A stretch of DNA of 64,000 nt from Acidobacteriota bacterium (GTDB taxonomy: Bacteria; Acidobacteriota; Blastocatellia; RBC074): positions 1-64,000 of the forward strand of contig JADJLO010000021.1 of the NCBI GenBank assembly GCA_016710075.1. The letters run 5' to 3'. Positions 28,187 through 36,857 of this stretch are shown here, piece after piece (position 1 is the first letter of the stretch; each line of letters starts with the position of its first letter). Under the pieces are notes generated by a model that was given only the letters and a program-made list of their open reading frames with translations, was not told where the DNA came from and did no database searches. A program made the position numbers and the translations under genes.

Positions 28187-30037
28187 TTATTCCTTCTCTT
28201 TCACCGAGAGTATTTCGCCTCTGGTCTGTTCGAGGATGAGGCGGACAGCCTGGCTTTGAAGCGCCTGTTCATTCATCTGCCTGAGTTTGACGTCGGCTTC
28301 GTCGATGCGTTCTTCGATCTGGCCGCTGATCCTGACGTCGATGCGCACGGGCACATTGAGCAGCCGCTGGCCGATGTCTTTAAAGAGGGTTCCGCTGTCG
28401 CGAACCCTTTTGGCGAACAAGTTCTCTGCTGCGAATGTGACAATCAGCGTGTTGTCCCTGAACTCGACCTGTTGAGCATCTTCAATCGAGGTCAGCACCA
28501 GTCCGCGGTTGAGTCTGTGCAATTCCTTCATAATCGCATCAAGTTCCCGGCCCGAAGCGACGGCGGTTTGCGGCAGAGTCGGTTTGTTGGCTGTTTGACG
28601 CCGGCCGGCATTCGATCCTGTTGAAAACATCGGTTCCGAATCGGACGGGTCAACCGGCTCCGAAAGATCCATGTCCGGAAAATCAGGAGGCTCGGGAAGG
28701 GAAGCCTTCGCTCCCCGGGGCTGCTGTGCGGCAAGACTTGATTCTGGTTCAGAACGATACGAGGAAGCAGCTGAACCATAACCACTCGTTTGCGATGGCG
28801 GCCTGGTCGATGACTGACTCGAAACTCCCGGCGATCGCGGCGTGGAGCTGGTCGATCCTGAAGGCCCACCGCTCTCACCGCCAGGCTTCTTCTCCAGATC
28901 CGCGAGCCGCGTGAGCCGGTTGATAAGTTCATCCAGCGAGCGTAGTTTGATGGCATGCGTCAGCTTCACAAGTCCCATCTCCAACTGGAACCGGGGATGC
29001 GGGGAATCCTTGATCTGCTTTTCGGTGTCCGCCAGCAGGTGAAAGCATCGGACTATGTCTTCCTCCGAATAACGCGACGCCAGTTGATCCAGACGCTCGA
29101 CCTCGACGTCGGCTACTCCGATAACTTCGCCGCTCTTAATCCCGGATTTTACCAGCAGCAGGTGTCTCAGGTATGCCATCAACTCGCGTGCGAAGTTACG
29201 CAGGTCATAGCCTCTCGATGTTACATCTTCCACTAAATTGACGATCGTCGAAGTATCTTTCTCGATTATCGCTTCCGCGAAACTGCCCAGCGTCGCCGCA
29301 CTGACCAGTCCCAGCGAAGCCGTTACATCCTCTTCGGTGATCTCTTCTCCGCTGAAAGCAATCACCTGATCGAATGCCGATTGTGCATCACGCAGGCTTC
29401 CTGCTCCCGCACGCGCGATCTCTCTTAATGCGCTATCCTTGATGCTGATATTTTCGCTGCCCGCTATTTCGCGCAGTCTCTGGAATATCTTTTCAGTAGG
29501 TATCTGCCTGAATTCAAACTGCTGGCAGCGCGAAAGAATGGTGTCCGGAACCTTGTGAAGCTCGGTCGTGGCCATGACGAAAATCACGTGAGATGGCGGC
29601 TCTTCGAGCGTCTTGAGCAGAGCATTGAATGCGCTGCCGGATAGCATGTGAACTTCGTCGATTACAAATACCTTGTACCTGTCGCGAGCGGGAGCCATTG
29701 AGATGTTATTTATGATTACCTCGCGCACGTTGTCGACGCCCGTATTCGAGGCCGCGTCGATTTCAAGCACATCCATGGAATTACCGGCTGCTATTTCCGT
29801 GCATGAAGGGCATTGCAGGCATGGCCTGCTCGTGACGCCTTCATGGCAGTTCAATCCCTTGGCTAGAATGCGCGCCGTCGTGGTTTTACCGGTGCCGCGA
29901 ACCCCGCTGAATAGATAGGCATGATGCAGCCTTTTATTGTCCAGCGCATGACTGAGTGTGCGGGTTATGTGCTCCTGACCTGTAAGATCATTGAAGCTTT
30001 GTGGCCGATACTTGCGGGCAATTACCTGATAGCTCAC
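28187..30037 (-). CDS. dnaX: DNA polymerase III subunit gamma/tau
   Basis: The 616-residue product begins MSYQVIARKYRPQSFNDLTGQEH. The AAA+ domain has Walker A GVRGTGKTTTA, a four-cysteine zinc motif (CHEGVTSRPCLQCPSC), Walker B with DEVHML, and the sensor/arginine-finger region TILSRCQQFEFR. Domain III follows to about 370. A Ser/Pro/Gly-rich linker (about 385-480) precedes a C-terminal tau-like domain (VEFRDNTLIVTFA). It is the clamp-loader ATPase. I saw no A6G slippery site for a shorter gamma form. Confidence 0.95.
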   Translation of the reverse strand: MSYQVIARKYRPQSFNDLTGQEHITRTLSHALDNKRLHHAYLFSGVRGTGKTTTARILAKGLNCHEGVTSRPCLQCPSCTEIAAGNSMDVLEIDAASNTGVDNVREVIINNISMAPARDRYKVFVIDEVHMLSGSAFNALLKTLEEPPSHVIFVMATTELHKVPDTILSRCQQFEFRQIPTEKIFQRLREIAGSENISIKDSALREIARAGAGSLRDAQSAFDQVIAFSGEEITEEDVTASLGLVSAATLGSFAEAIIEKDTSTIVNLVEDVTSRGYDLRNFARELMAYLRHLLLVKSGIKSGEVIGVADVEVERLDQLASRYSEEDIVRCFHLLADTEKQIKDSPHPRFQLEMGLVKLTHAIKLRSLDELINRLTRLADLEKKPGGESGGPSGSTSSTPRSPGVSSQSSTRPPSQTSGYGSAASSYRSEPESSLAAQQPRGAKASLPEPPDFPDMDLSEPVDPSDSEPMFSTGSNAGRRQTANKPTLPQTAVASGRELDAIMKELHRLNRGLVLTSIEDAQQVEFRDNTLIVTFAAENLFAKRVRDSGTLFKDIGQRLLNVPVRIDVRISGQIEERIDEADVKLRQMNEQALQSQAVRLILEQTRGEILSVKEKE

Positions 30038-30135
30038 GTTACCATTCCCCGGATTGTTTTAAATTGAAAAAACAGACGAAATCATCGCTTGTTTTTTTTG
30101 AAGGTATTTAAATTAAATTAAAATAACAAAGGTAG

Positions 30136-30164
30136 TTGACTCGGATTGCTTGGCTTTTTACTCT
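30136..30164 (+). promoter_or_regulatory. Candidate promoter for the Lys-rich small protein
   Basis: TTGACT at 30136-30141 is followed after 17 bases by TACTCT (30159-30164). A second TTGACA lies at 30219-30224 but lacks a good -10. The 30038-30264 space otherwise contains AT-rich sequence and a fragment resembling family A (AACAGACGAAAT at about 30071). Confidence 0.3.
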
Positions 30165-30264
30165 TATGTTAGTTTAAAATGATTTCAAGTAATTAATATC
30201 AGAAGCATCTGTTATGCATTGACATCAGATGCCCTTACTCAAAATTCAGATTCAAGGAGAAAGA

Positions 30265-30555
30265 ATGCCCAGACCAAAAGGTAATACAAATCAATCAGAG
30301 CTGATCAAGCTGGCGATAGCTGGAATTGATGCTCAGATCAGGGAGCTGACTGAAAAGCGAATTGAGCTTTCAGGCATGGCTTCCGGTGCGACAGTTGCTG
30401 TGGCAATACCGAAGGTTCGCAAAGGCAAATCAGCCGCGGTTGCTGTTGCGGCTCCGGCCAAAAAGCGCAAAGTATCGGCAGCTACTCGCAAGAAACTCAA
30501 AGAAGCAGCCAAGGCCCGCTGGGCCAAGGCGCGTTCCGAGAAATCCGGAAAATAG
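30265..30555 (+). CDS. Small Lys/Ala-rich protein, possibly nucleoid-associated
   Basis: The 96-residue product starts at 30265 after AAGGAG. The N-terminal half is a short coiled helix (LIKLAIAGIDAQIRELTEKRIEL). The C-terminal half is rich in lysine and alanine and contains SAATRKKLKEAAKARWAKAR, a motif I associate with small basic proteins common in Acidobacteria. A DNA-binding, histone H1-like role is possible from composition only. It is the sole plus-strand gene inside the minus-strand dnaX to tadA block. Confidence 0.65.
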   Translation: MPRPKGNTNQSELIKLAIAGIDAQIRELTEKRIELSGMASGATVAVAIPKVRKGKSAAVAVAAPAKKRKVSAATRKKLKEAAKARWAKARSEKSGK

Positions 30556-30610
30556 AAATTTTCCAAAAATGGATCTGTTACAGGTCCTTTAAAAGGGTCA
30601 GTAAAAGGGT

Positions 30611-30714
<104 letters not shown>

Positions 30715-30719
30715 TCATT

Positions 30720-30752
30720 TTGAGATTTCAAAAAAGTAATCTCAAATCTCGA
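30720..30752. repeat. Short inverted repeat before tRNA-Ser
   Basis: GAGATTT (30722-30728) faces AAATCTC (30744-30750), with a run of six A between. The same arm sequence, AAATCTC, recurs in a perfect hairpin between the two tRNA genes. It may mark a processing site or be a small repeat family of its own. Confidence 0.4.
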
Positions 30753-30755
30753 TAA

Positions 30756-30842
<87 letters not shown>

Positions 30843-30851
30843 ACCTGGTTT

Positions 30852-30883
30852 CAAATCTCAATATTTCTCAATATTGAGATTTG
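30852..30883. repeat. Perfect AT-rich hairpin between tRNA genes
   Basis: CAAATCTCAATATT (30852-30865) and AATATTGAGATTTG (30870-30883) form a perfect 14-bp stem with a TCTC loop, between the two serine tRNA genes. It could be a processing signal or a terminator-like element. Confidence 0.6.
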
Positions 30884-30890
30884 AAAAAAG

Positions 30891-30982
<92 letters not shown>

Positions 30983-31013
30983 GCAAATAACTTTTTATCA
31001 AGCTACTCGGTAA

Positions 31014-31559
31014 CTATCCCAGACTCGCCGGCCCAGACCCGCCGGCGCTGCTTTTGCGTCGCTGTCTGAAAAATTCCTGCATCAGCTCGCGACCGGCTTC
31101 TGCTGAAACTCCCGAAGTAACTTCTACCTGATGGTTCAAAGAACTTGAATTACAGATCGTAAAGACAGATTCGACGGCGCCGGCTCTCGAATCGAAGGCC
31201 CCGAAGACCAGTCTTTTGACTCTCGCGTTGACCATTGCACCGGCGCACATGGCGCAGGGTTCGATGGTCACGTAAAGAGTCGCGCCGGTCAGGCGATAAT
31301 TGCCCGTGTTTCTCGCGGCCTCTCGCAGAGCTATGATTTCCGCGTGCGCGGTCGGGTCGTTGAGTCCAATCGGTTGATTGTGGCCCCGTCCGACGATCTG
31401 ATTGTCAATCACCACGATTGCCCCGATCGGGACTTCATCTTCCTGCCGGGCAAGTCCGGCTTCGGCCAGTGCAAAACCCATGAAATATTCATCCTGCGAA
31501 TCGAATGCTTCAGGATGGACCGGATCAGTTGTCCCGTTCTCAATGTCAGCTTTTGCCAT
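31014..31559 (-). CDS. tadA: tRNA adenosine(34) deaminase
   Basis: The 181-residue product has the cytidine-deaminase fold with zinc ligands in THAEIIAL and EPCAMCAGAM. It also has EVPIGAIVV and the C-terminal region ELMQEFFRQRR. TadA converts A34 to inosine in tRNA-Arg(ACG). About 25 extra residues precede the usual start of the fold. It lies 31 bases downstream of the second tRNA-Ser gene on the same strand, in the same order as in Bacillus subtilis. Confidence 0.92.
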   Translation of the reverse strand: MAKADIENGTTDPVHPEAFDSQDEYFMGFALAEAGLARQEDEVPIGAIVVIDNQIVGRGHNQPIGLNDPTAHAEIIALREAARNTGNYRLTGATLYVTIEPCAMCAGAMVNARVKRLVFGAFDSRAGAVESVFTICNSSSLNHQVEVTSGVSAEAGRELMQEFFRQRRKSSAGGSGPASLG

Positions 31560-31627
31560 TTCAGCGTCCCATAAGGCAAAGGCGAATGGTACTGACCTGG
31601 AAAGCTCCTGTCAAGCAGCCGCAATTG

Positions 31628-31722
31628 GGAAGTTTAAAGTTTAATGTTCAAAAGTTTAAAGTCTTCAGGCTCGACGGCGGCGACTTCTGCTTTTAACTTT
31701 GAGCAATAGACTTTAAACTCCG
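31628..31722. repeat. Family B compound inverted repeat
   Basis: The left part (AAGTTTAAAGTTTAATGTTC onward) faces the right part (CTTTTAACTTTGAGC and GACTTTAAACTCC) across a 35-base GC-richer spacer. It lies in the 315-base divergent space between tadA and the M20 peptidase gene. No other gene is seen there. Confidence 0.6.
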
Positions 31723-31874
31723 GCCAACAGAAGCCCTGATCAAGAAATGGTCGCCGGTGCTTTTGGATCAGGCGGGGCGGAAGATCACAGGTTCGATTAG
31801 TTTTTTATAGAGGGCTGAGCCTTTACCACCATTTTTCAAGTAAACATACAACGTTGATCAGGAAACAGGGGAAA

Positions 31875-33413
31875 ATGAAGAAACAAGCGAAATTCATCGC
31901 GGTATTAATAATAATCTTGTTTGGTGCAATGACACATGTTGTTAATGCGCAGCGTCCCGCTTCGGCTGATGCGGCCGCGAGGCATCGCAAGGCGCACGAA
32001 CATGAAATCATGGCCGAATACACTGAGCTGCTTTCAATTCCGAATGTGGCTTCAGATAAACAAAACATCCGTAGGAATGCTCAATTCATTTCAAAAATGC
32101 TGGAGCGTCGTGGAGTCGCCGTGAGGTTGCTGGAGCATGAGGATGCTCCGCCGGTGGTTTATGGTGAGATCAGGACTCCGGGAGCGACGCGGACTCTGGT
32201 TTTTTACGCCCATTACGACGGCCAGCCCGTGGAACCCGCGAAGTGGGTCGGCAACGAGCCTTTCAAACCGATATTGCGTTCAGCCTCGCTTGAAGCAGGC
32301 GGCAGCGAGATTCCATTGCCGGAAAAAGGCGCACGGTTCAATCCAGAATGGCGGCTTTATGCCCGATCGACCGGTGACGACAAAGCGCCGATACTTTCAC
32401 TGGTCACGGCTCTGGACGCATTGAAACACGACGGAATAACTTTAACTTCCAACATCAAGTTTTTCTTTGAGGGCGAAGAAGAAGCCGGGTCGCCGCATCT
32501 GGAAAAGATTGTCGAGAAGTATCGCGACCTGCTCACGGCCGATGCGTGGCTGATCTGTGATGGCCCGGTCGATCAGACGCGCAGGCAGCAGATCTATTTT
32601 GGCGCACGAGGCGTCACCGGGTTCGAAGTCACCGTCTACGGTCCGAAGCGCGAACTGCACAGCGGCCATTACGGCAACTGGGCTCCAAACCCTGCCTTGA
32701 TGCTGGCAAAACTTCTGGCATCCATGAAAGATGACGATGGCCGGGTGCTGGTCAAAGGATTTTACGACGGCATTGAGCCATTGAGCGAAACCGAAAAAAA
32801 AGCCTTCGCGGATGCTCCTGATAATGATTCACTGCTCAAAAAAGAGTTGGGGCTTGGCTGGAGCGAGGGCGGCGGCGGCAGGCTGATCGAGCTCATCAAT
32901 CTGCCTTCGCTCAACATTCGCGGTTTTTCGAGCGCTTCTGTGGGAGCCACGGCAAGGAATGTCATCCCCTCAACCGCCACCGCTTCGATCGATATCAGGC
33001 TTGTCAAAGGAGTCGATCACCAGAAATCTGTCGATCGTGTGATGGAGCATATCCGTTCCCAGGGCTACTTTATCGTCGAGTCGGATCCCGACGATCAGAC
33101 ACGTTTGAAATATCCCAAAATTTTGAAAGTCGTCCGCCAGGGCGGTTACAATGCTTCGAGAACATCGATGGATCTGGCTGTTTCCAGGCAGGTGATTACA
33201 GCGCTCGAGAGCGCATACGGCCGGATCATCAGAATGCCGACGCTCGGTGGCAGTGTGCCGCTCTACATTTTCACCGACTATTTAAAAGCTCCCGCAATCG
33301 GCATTCCAATCGCCAATCACGACAACAATCAGCACAGTTCCAACGAAAATATACGATTGCAGAATTTGTGGGACGGGATCGAGACGATGGCCGTTCTGCT
33401 GACTATGAAATAG
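31875..33413 (+). CDS. M20 family zinc peptidase, secreted
   Basis: From the ATG at 31875, with AGGGGAA before it, the product has 512 residues. A signal peptide (about 1-26, ending VNAQ) precedes an M20 fold. LVFYAHYDGQPV has the first metal ligand and SIDIRL lies in the dimerisation region; GDDKAP and FFEGEEEAGSPH have the next ligands and the catalytic Glu. The fold matches secreted M20 dipeptidases and carboxypeptidases. It probably works in the periplasm on peptides. A family A repeat follows its stop and ends just before the convergent gene. Confidence 0.9.
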   Translation: MKKQAKFIAVLIIILFGAMTHVVNAQRPASADAAARHRKAHEHEIMAEYTELLSIPNVASDKQNIRRNAQFISKMLERRGVAVRLLEHEDAPPVVYGEIRTPGATRTLVFYAHYDGQPVEPAKWVGNEPFKPILRSASLEAGGSEIPLPEKGARFNPEWRLYARSTGDDKAPILSLVTALDALKHDGITLTSNIKFFFEGEEEAGSPHLEKIVEKYRDLLTADAWLICDGPVDQTRRQQIYFGARGVTGFEVTVYGPKRELHSGHYGNWAPNPALMLAKLLASMKDDDGRVLVKGFYDGIEPLSETEKKAFADAPDNDSLLKKELGLGWSEGGGGRLIELINLPSLNIRGFSSASVGATARNVIPSTATASIDIRLVKGVDHQKSVDRVMEHIRSQGYFIVESDPDDQTRLKYPKILKVVRQGGYNASRTSMDLAVSRQVITALESAYGRIIRMPTLGGSVPLYIFTDYLKAPAIGIPIANHDNNQHSSNENIRLQNLWDGIETMAVLLTMK

Positions 33414-33427
33414 AAAGAAAAAAAAGC

Positions 33428-33513
33428 AAGATGACGAAACAGACGGAATAAACGAAACAAACGAAAAGATTTGGTAACTGCTCAGGTACATTGTCCGGCT
33501 GTTTCGTCATCAA
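33428..33513. repeat. Family A repeat, copy A6
   Basis: AAGATGACGAAACAGACGGA (33428-33447) with AACGAAACAAACGAAAAG faces GGCTGTTTCGTCATC (33497-33511). The ATGACG/CGTCAT end replaces the usual ATTACG/CGTAAT on both arms. Both arms have changed together, which suggests pairing is maintained. Confidence 0.7.
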
Positions 33514-33516
33514 TTC

Positions 33517-34755
<1,239 letters not shown>

Positions 34756-34774
34756 TCAATAACTCCGTGGCTGA

Positions 34775-34998
34775 AAGAAAGTTCAAAGTTTAAAGTTCAA
34801 AGTTTAAAGTTCAAAGTCTAAAGTTCTAAAGTCCAAAGTCCAAAGTCCAAAGTCCAAAGTCCAAGGTCTAAAGTTCAAAGTCTAAAGTCTAAAGTCTGAG
34901 AGGCCAATGAGACGACTCAACTTAACGCACTTTAAACTTTGGACTTTAAACTTTAGACTTTGGACTTTAGACTTTGGACTTTAGACTTTGAACTTTAA
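34775..34998. repeat. Family B giant compound hairpin
   Basis: The left arm (about 34775-34900) consists of about fifteen imperfect 7-base units of the form AAAGTYY. The right arm (about 34928-34998) holds the complementary CTTTRRA units. A 25-base spacer (GAGAGGCCAATGAGACGACT) separates them. It fills most of the divergent space between the aminopeptidase gene and mqnC, so it is not a terminator. No coding sequence is visible. Confidence 0.85.
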
Positions 34999-35081
34999 AC
35001 TACCCACCGTTGGACGGATGAGCTTGCGCAAGTTAAAATGCAGTTTATCCCGAATACTTCAACTTTCAAGGTCAAATTCTT

Positions 35082-36185
35082 ATGAACACAGCAGCGACAA
35101 CAGGACCGATTACCGACCTTCTGGAAAGAGTTTCCAGGAAAGAGCACCTTGCACAGGATGAGTGGATCCGCGTCATCGATGAGGCGGAAACGGAGGATCT
35201 CCGGCGGCTGGCCGACGATCTGCGCCGCGAACTGCATCCGGATGATGCCGTGACATACGTGGTTGACCGCAATATCAACTATTCGAACGTATGTTTTTCG
35301 GTGTGCAATTTCTGCGCCTTTTACCGTAAGCCGGGAGATTCGGAAGGCTACGTTCATACGTACGAAGAGATCTTCGAGAAAGTGGAAGAGATGATCGAGA
35401 TCGGCGGCAGCGGCGTTCTCATGCAGGGCGGCCTGCATCCCGATCTGCCGATGGAATACTACACCGGGCTGCTCGGCGAATTGAAGAAGCGTTATGGCAT
35501 TCACCTGCATTGTTTTTCGCCGACTGAAATCTACGGCATGGCCAAAACTTTCGGCATGAGCAATGAGCAGGTTCTGCGGCAATTGAAGGAGGCGGGGCTC
35601 GACAGCATCCCGGGCGGCGGCGGGGAGATCCTGGTCGACGAGATTCGCCGCAAGCGACGCACCGAATGCAACAGCCAGGAATGGCTCGATGCGATGGAGG
35701 CCGCTCATCAACTGGGGATCAAGACGACCGCGACGATGATGATCGGTTATGGCGAAACGATCGAGCAGCGCATTCAGCACCTCGAAAAATTGCGCCGGCT
35801 GCAGGAACGATCCCTCAAAGCCGGATATCCCGGATTCGTGTCGTTCATTCCCTGGACTTTCCAGCCGGACAACACTCCGATCGGAAAGATCATTCCCGAC
35901 AGGTTGCCCGCCGAAGAATATCTTCGCTGGCTGGCGCTTTCACGACTCTATCTCAACAATATTCCGAACGTTCAGGTTTCGTGGTTGACTGTGGGGCTGG
36001 CGGACGGCCGGCGCGGACTCCACTTCGGTGCCAACGATATCGGCTCGACTATGATCGAGGAGAATGTCATCTCCAAGGCCGGCGCCAATCACAAGGCCAC
36101 CGAATTGATGCTGGTCAATGTGATCAGGGAGGAAGGATTCAATCCCGTCAAACGCAAGGCCGATTACACGAGGATTCTCCAGTAA
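35082..36185 (+). CDS. mqnC: Cyclic dehypoxanthinyl futalosine synthase
   Basis: The 367-residue radical SAM protein has the cluster motif C71-x3-C75-x2-C78 in NVCFSVCNFCAFYRK. It also has GVLMQGGLHPDLPMEYY and DSIPGGGGEILVDEIRRK, which fit MqnC better than MqnE. MqnC makes the bicyclic carbon skeleton in the futalosine route to menaquinone. No other mqn gene is in the window. It is monocistronic here, preceded by the family B hairpin. Confidence 0.85.
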   Translation: MNTAATTGPITDLLERVSRKEHLAQDEWIRVIDEAETEDLRRLADDLRRELHPDDAVTYVVDRNINYSNVCFSVCNFCAFYRKPGDSEGYVHTYEEIFEKVEEMIEIGGSGVLMQGGLHPDLPMEYYTGLLGELKKRYGIHLHCFSPTEIYGMAKTFGMSNEQVLRQLKEAGLDSIPGGGGEILVDEIRRKRRTECNSQEWLDAMEAAHQLGIKTTATMMIGYGETIEQRIQHLEKLRRLQERSLKAGYPGFVSFIPWTFQPDNTPIGKIIPDRLPAEEYLRWLALSRLYLNNIPNVQVSWLTVGLADGRRGLHFGANDIGSTMIEENVISKAGANHKATELMLVNVIREEGFNPVKRKADYTRILQ

Positions 36186-36404
36186 TTCGTCGTTAATCCG
36201 GATTGATAAAAGATTATTATGACCGGATAAGATTTTCATATTGGACAAAGCGGCTAATTGATTGTATTTTTCGGGTTCCAAATTCAGTTCCAATAATATT
36301 TTTCGCCCTTCAATCCGTGATTTCAGATCGTACAGGAAATTTTGATGACGAGATCCGGAAATCGGAAGGTTTGCATAAAAGTTTGCATATCGTTTATGAG
36401 ATTG

Positions 36405-36572
36405 ATGATTAACAAAACGGGGGTTCATTCAATTGATGGTTCTGCCATCGCTGCATTACTTCTTAATATAACTAATGGATCATCAAACCCGCTCCCGCCG
36501 GCCGGGACCATTGCAGCAGTTACTGTAACTGCCAAGACCAAACGAAACGAAATCGCCGACGGTAAAAGTTGA
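36405..36572 (+). CDS. Doubtful small ORF in a long spacer
   Basis: A 55-residue frame starting MINKTGVHSIDGSAIAALLL lies 29 bases before a good terminator. It has no clear ribosome site and is not recognised. The only support is its position within the 672-base spacer 36186-36857 and the terminator after it. An ATG at 36396 is an alternative start. Confidence 0.2.
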   Translation: MINKTGVHSIDGSAIAALLLNITNGSSNPLPPAGTIAAVTVTAKTKRNEIADGKS

Positions 36573-36600
36573 ATCGAAGTTCAAACTGAGAAAAGACCCA

Positions 36601-36635
36601 AAACCCCGGCGAAAGATGAAATCGCCGGGGTTTTT
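36601..36635 (+). terminator. Rho-independent terminator
   Basis: AAACCCCGGCGA (36601-36612) pairs with TCGCCGGGGTTT (36622-36633), followed by TT and a mixed tail. This GC-rich 12-bp stem would end transcription from mqnC or from the small frame before it. The symmetrical A/T ends allow action on both strands. Confidence 0.75.
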
Positions 36636-36666
36636 GATTGATGAATACAAGATTACGAGATTTTCG

Positions 36667-36829
36667 AATGTAGAATGCAGAATGCAGAATGCAGAATGCA
36701 GAATGTAGAATGTAGAATGTAGAATGCAGAATCGTTTGAATGGCATTTTGGATTGATAAGAAAGCCTCAGTGGTTTTCACTGATTGAATCAATATTCTGC
36801 ATTCTGCATTCTGCATTCCTCATTCTGTC
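36667..36829. repeat. Family C compound inverted repeat (AGAATGC units)
   Basis: The left arm (about 36669-36731) has about nine tandem 7-mers of AGAATGC/AGAATGT. The right arm (36793-36829) has TTCTGCA/TTCTGCC-like units of opposite sense. A fragment of family A (AAGATTACGAGATTTTCG, 36649-36666) abuts the left end. The repeat lies directly upstream of the glutamate synthase start, so it is transcribed or part of the promoter region. Confidence 0.8.
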
Positions 36830-36857
36830 TTCCTCTCTCCGAAATGGGAAGTTAAAA

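Noticed and set aside
28187..30037. Programmed -1 frameshift in dnaX giving a gamma form
   Set aside because: I saw no A6G-type slippery sequence on the coding strand in the linker region.
34775..34998. Possible CRISPR array
   Set aside because: Units are only 7 bases long, contiguous, and change to the inverted sense after a spacer. There are no regular unique spacers, and no cas gene is present.
35082..36185. Aminofutalosine synthase (mqnE) or CofG/CofH
   Set aside because: The motifs around the cluster and SIPGGGGEILVD fit MqnC better, and no F420 genes are nearby.
36669..36731. Possible CRISPR or VNTR within a coding region
   Set aside because: The longer reading frame from 36753 and others through this stretch are by-products of the repeat; the glutamate synthase fold begins at 36858 after a good ribosome site.
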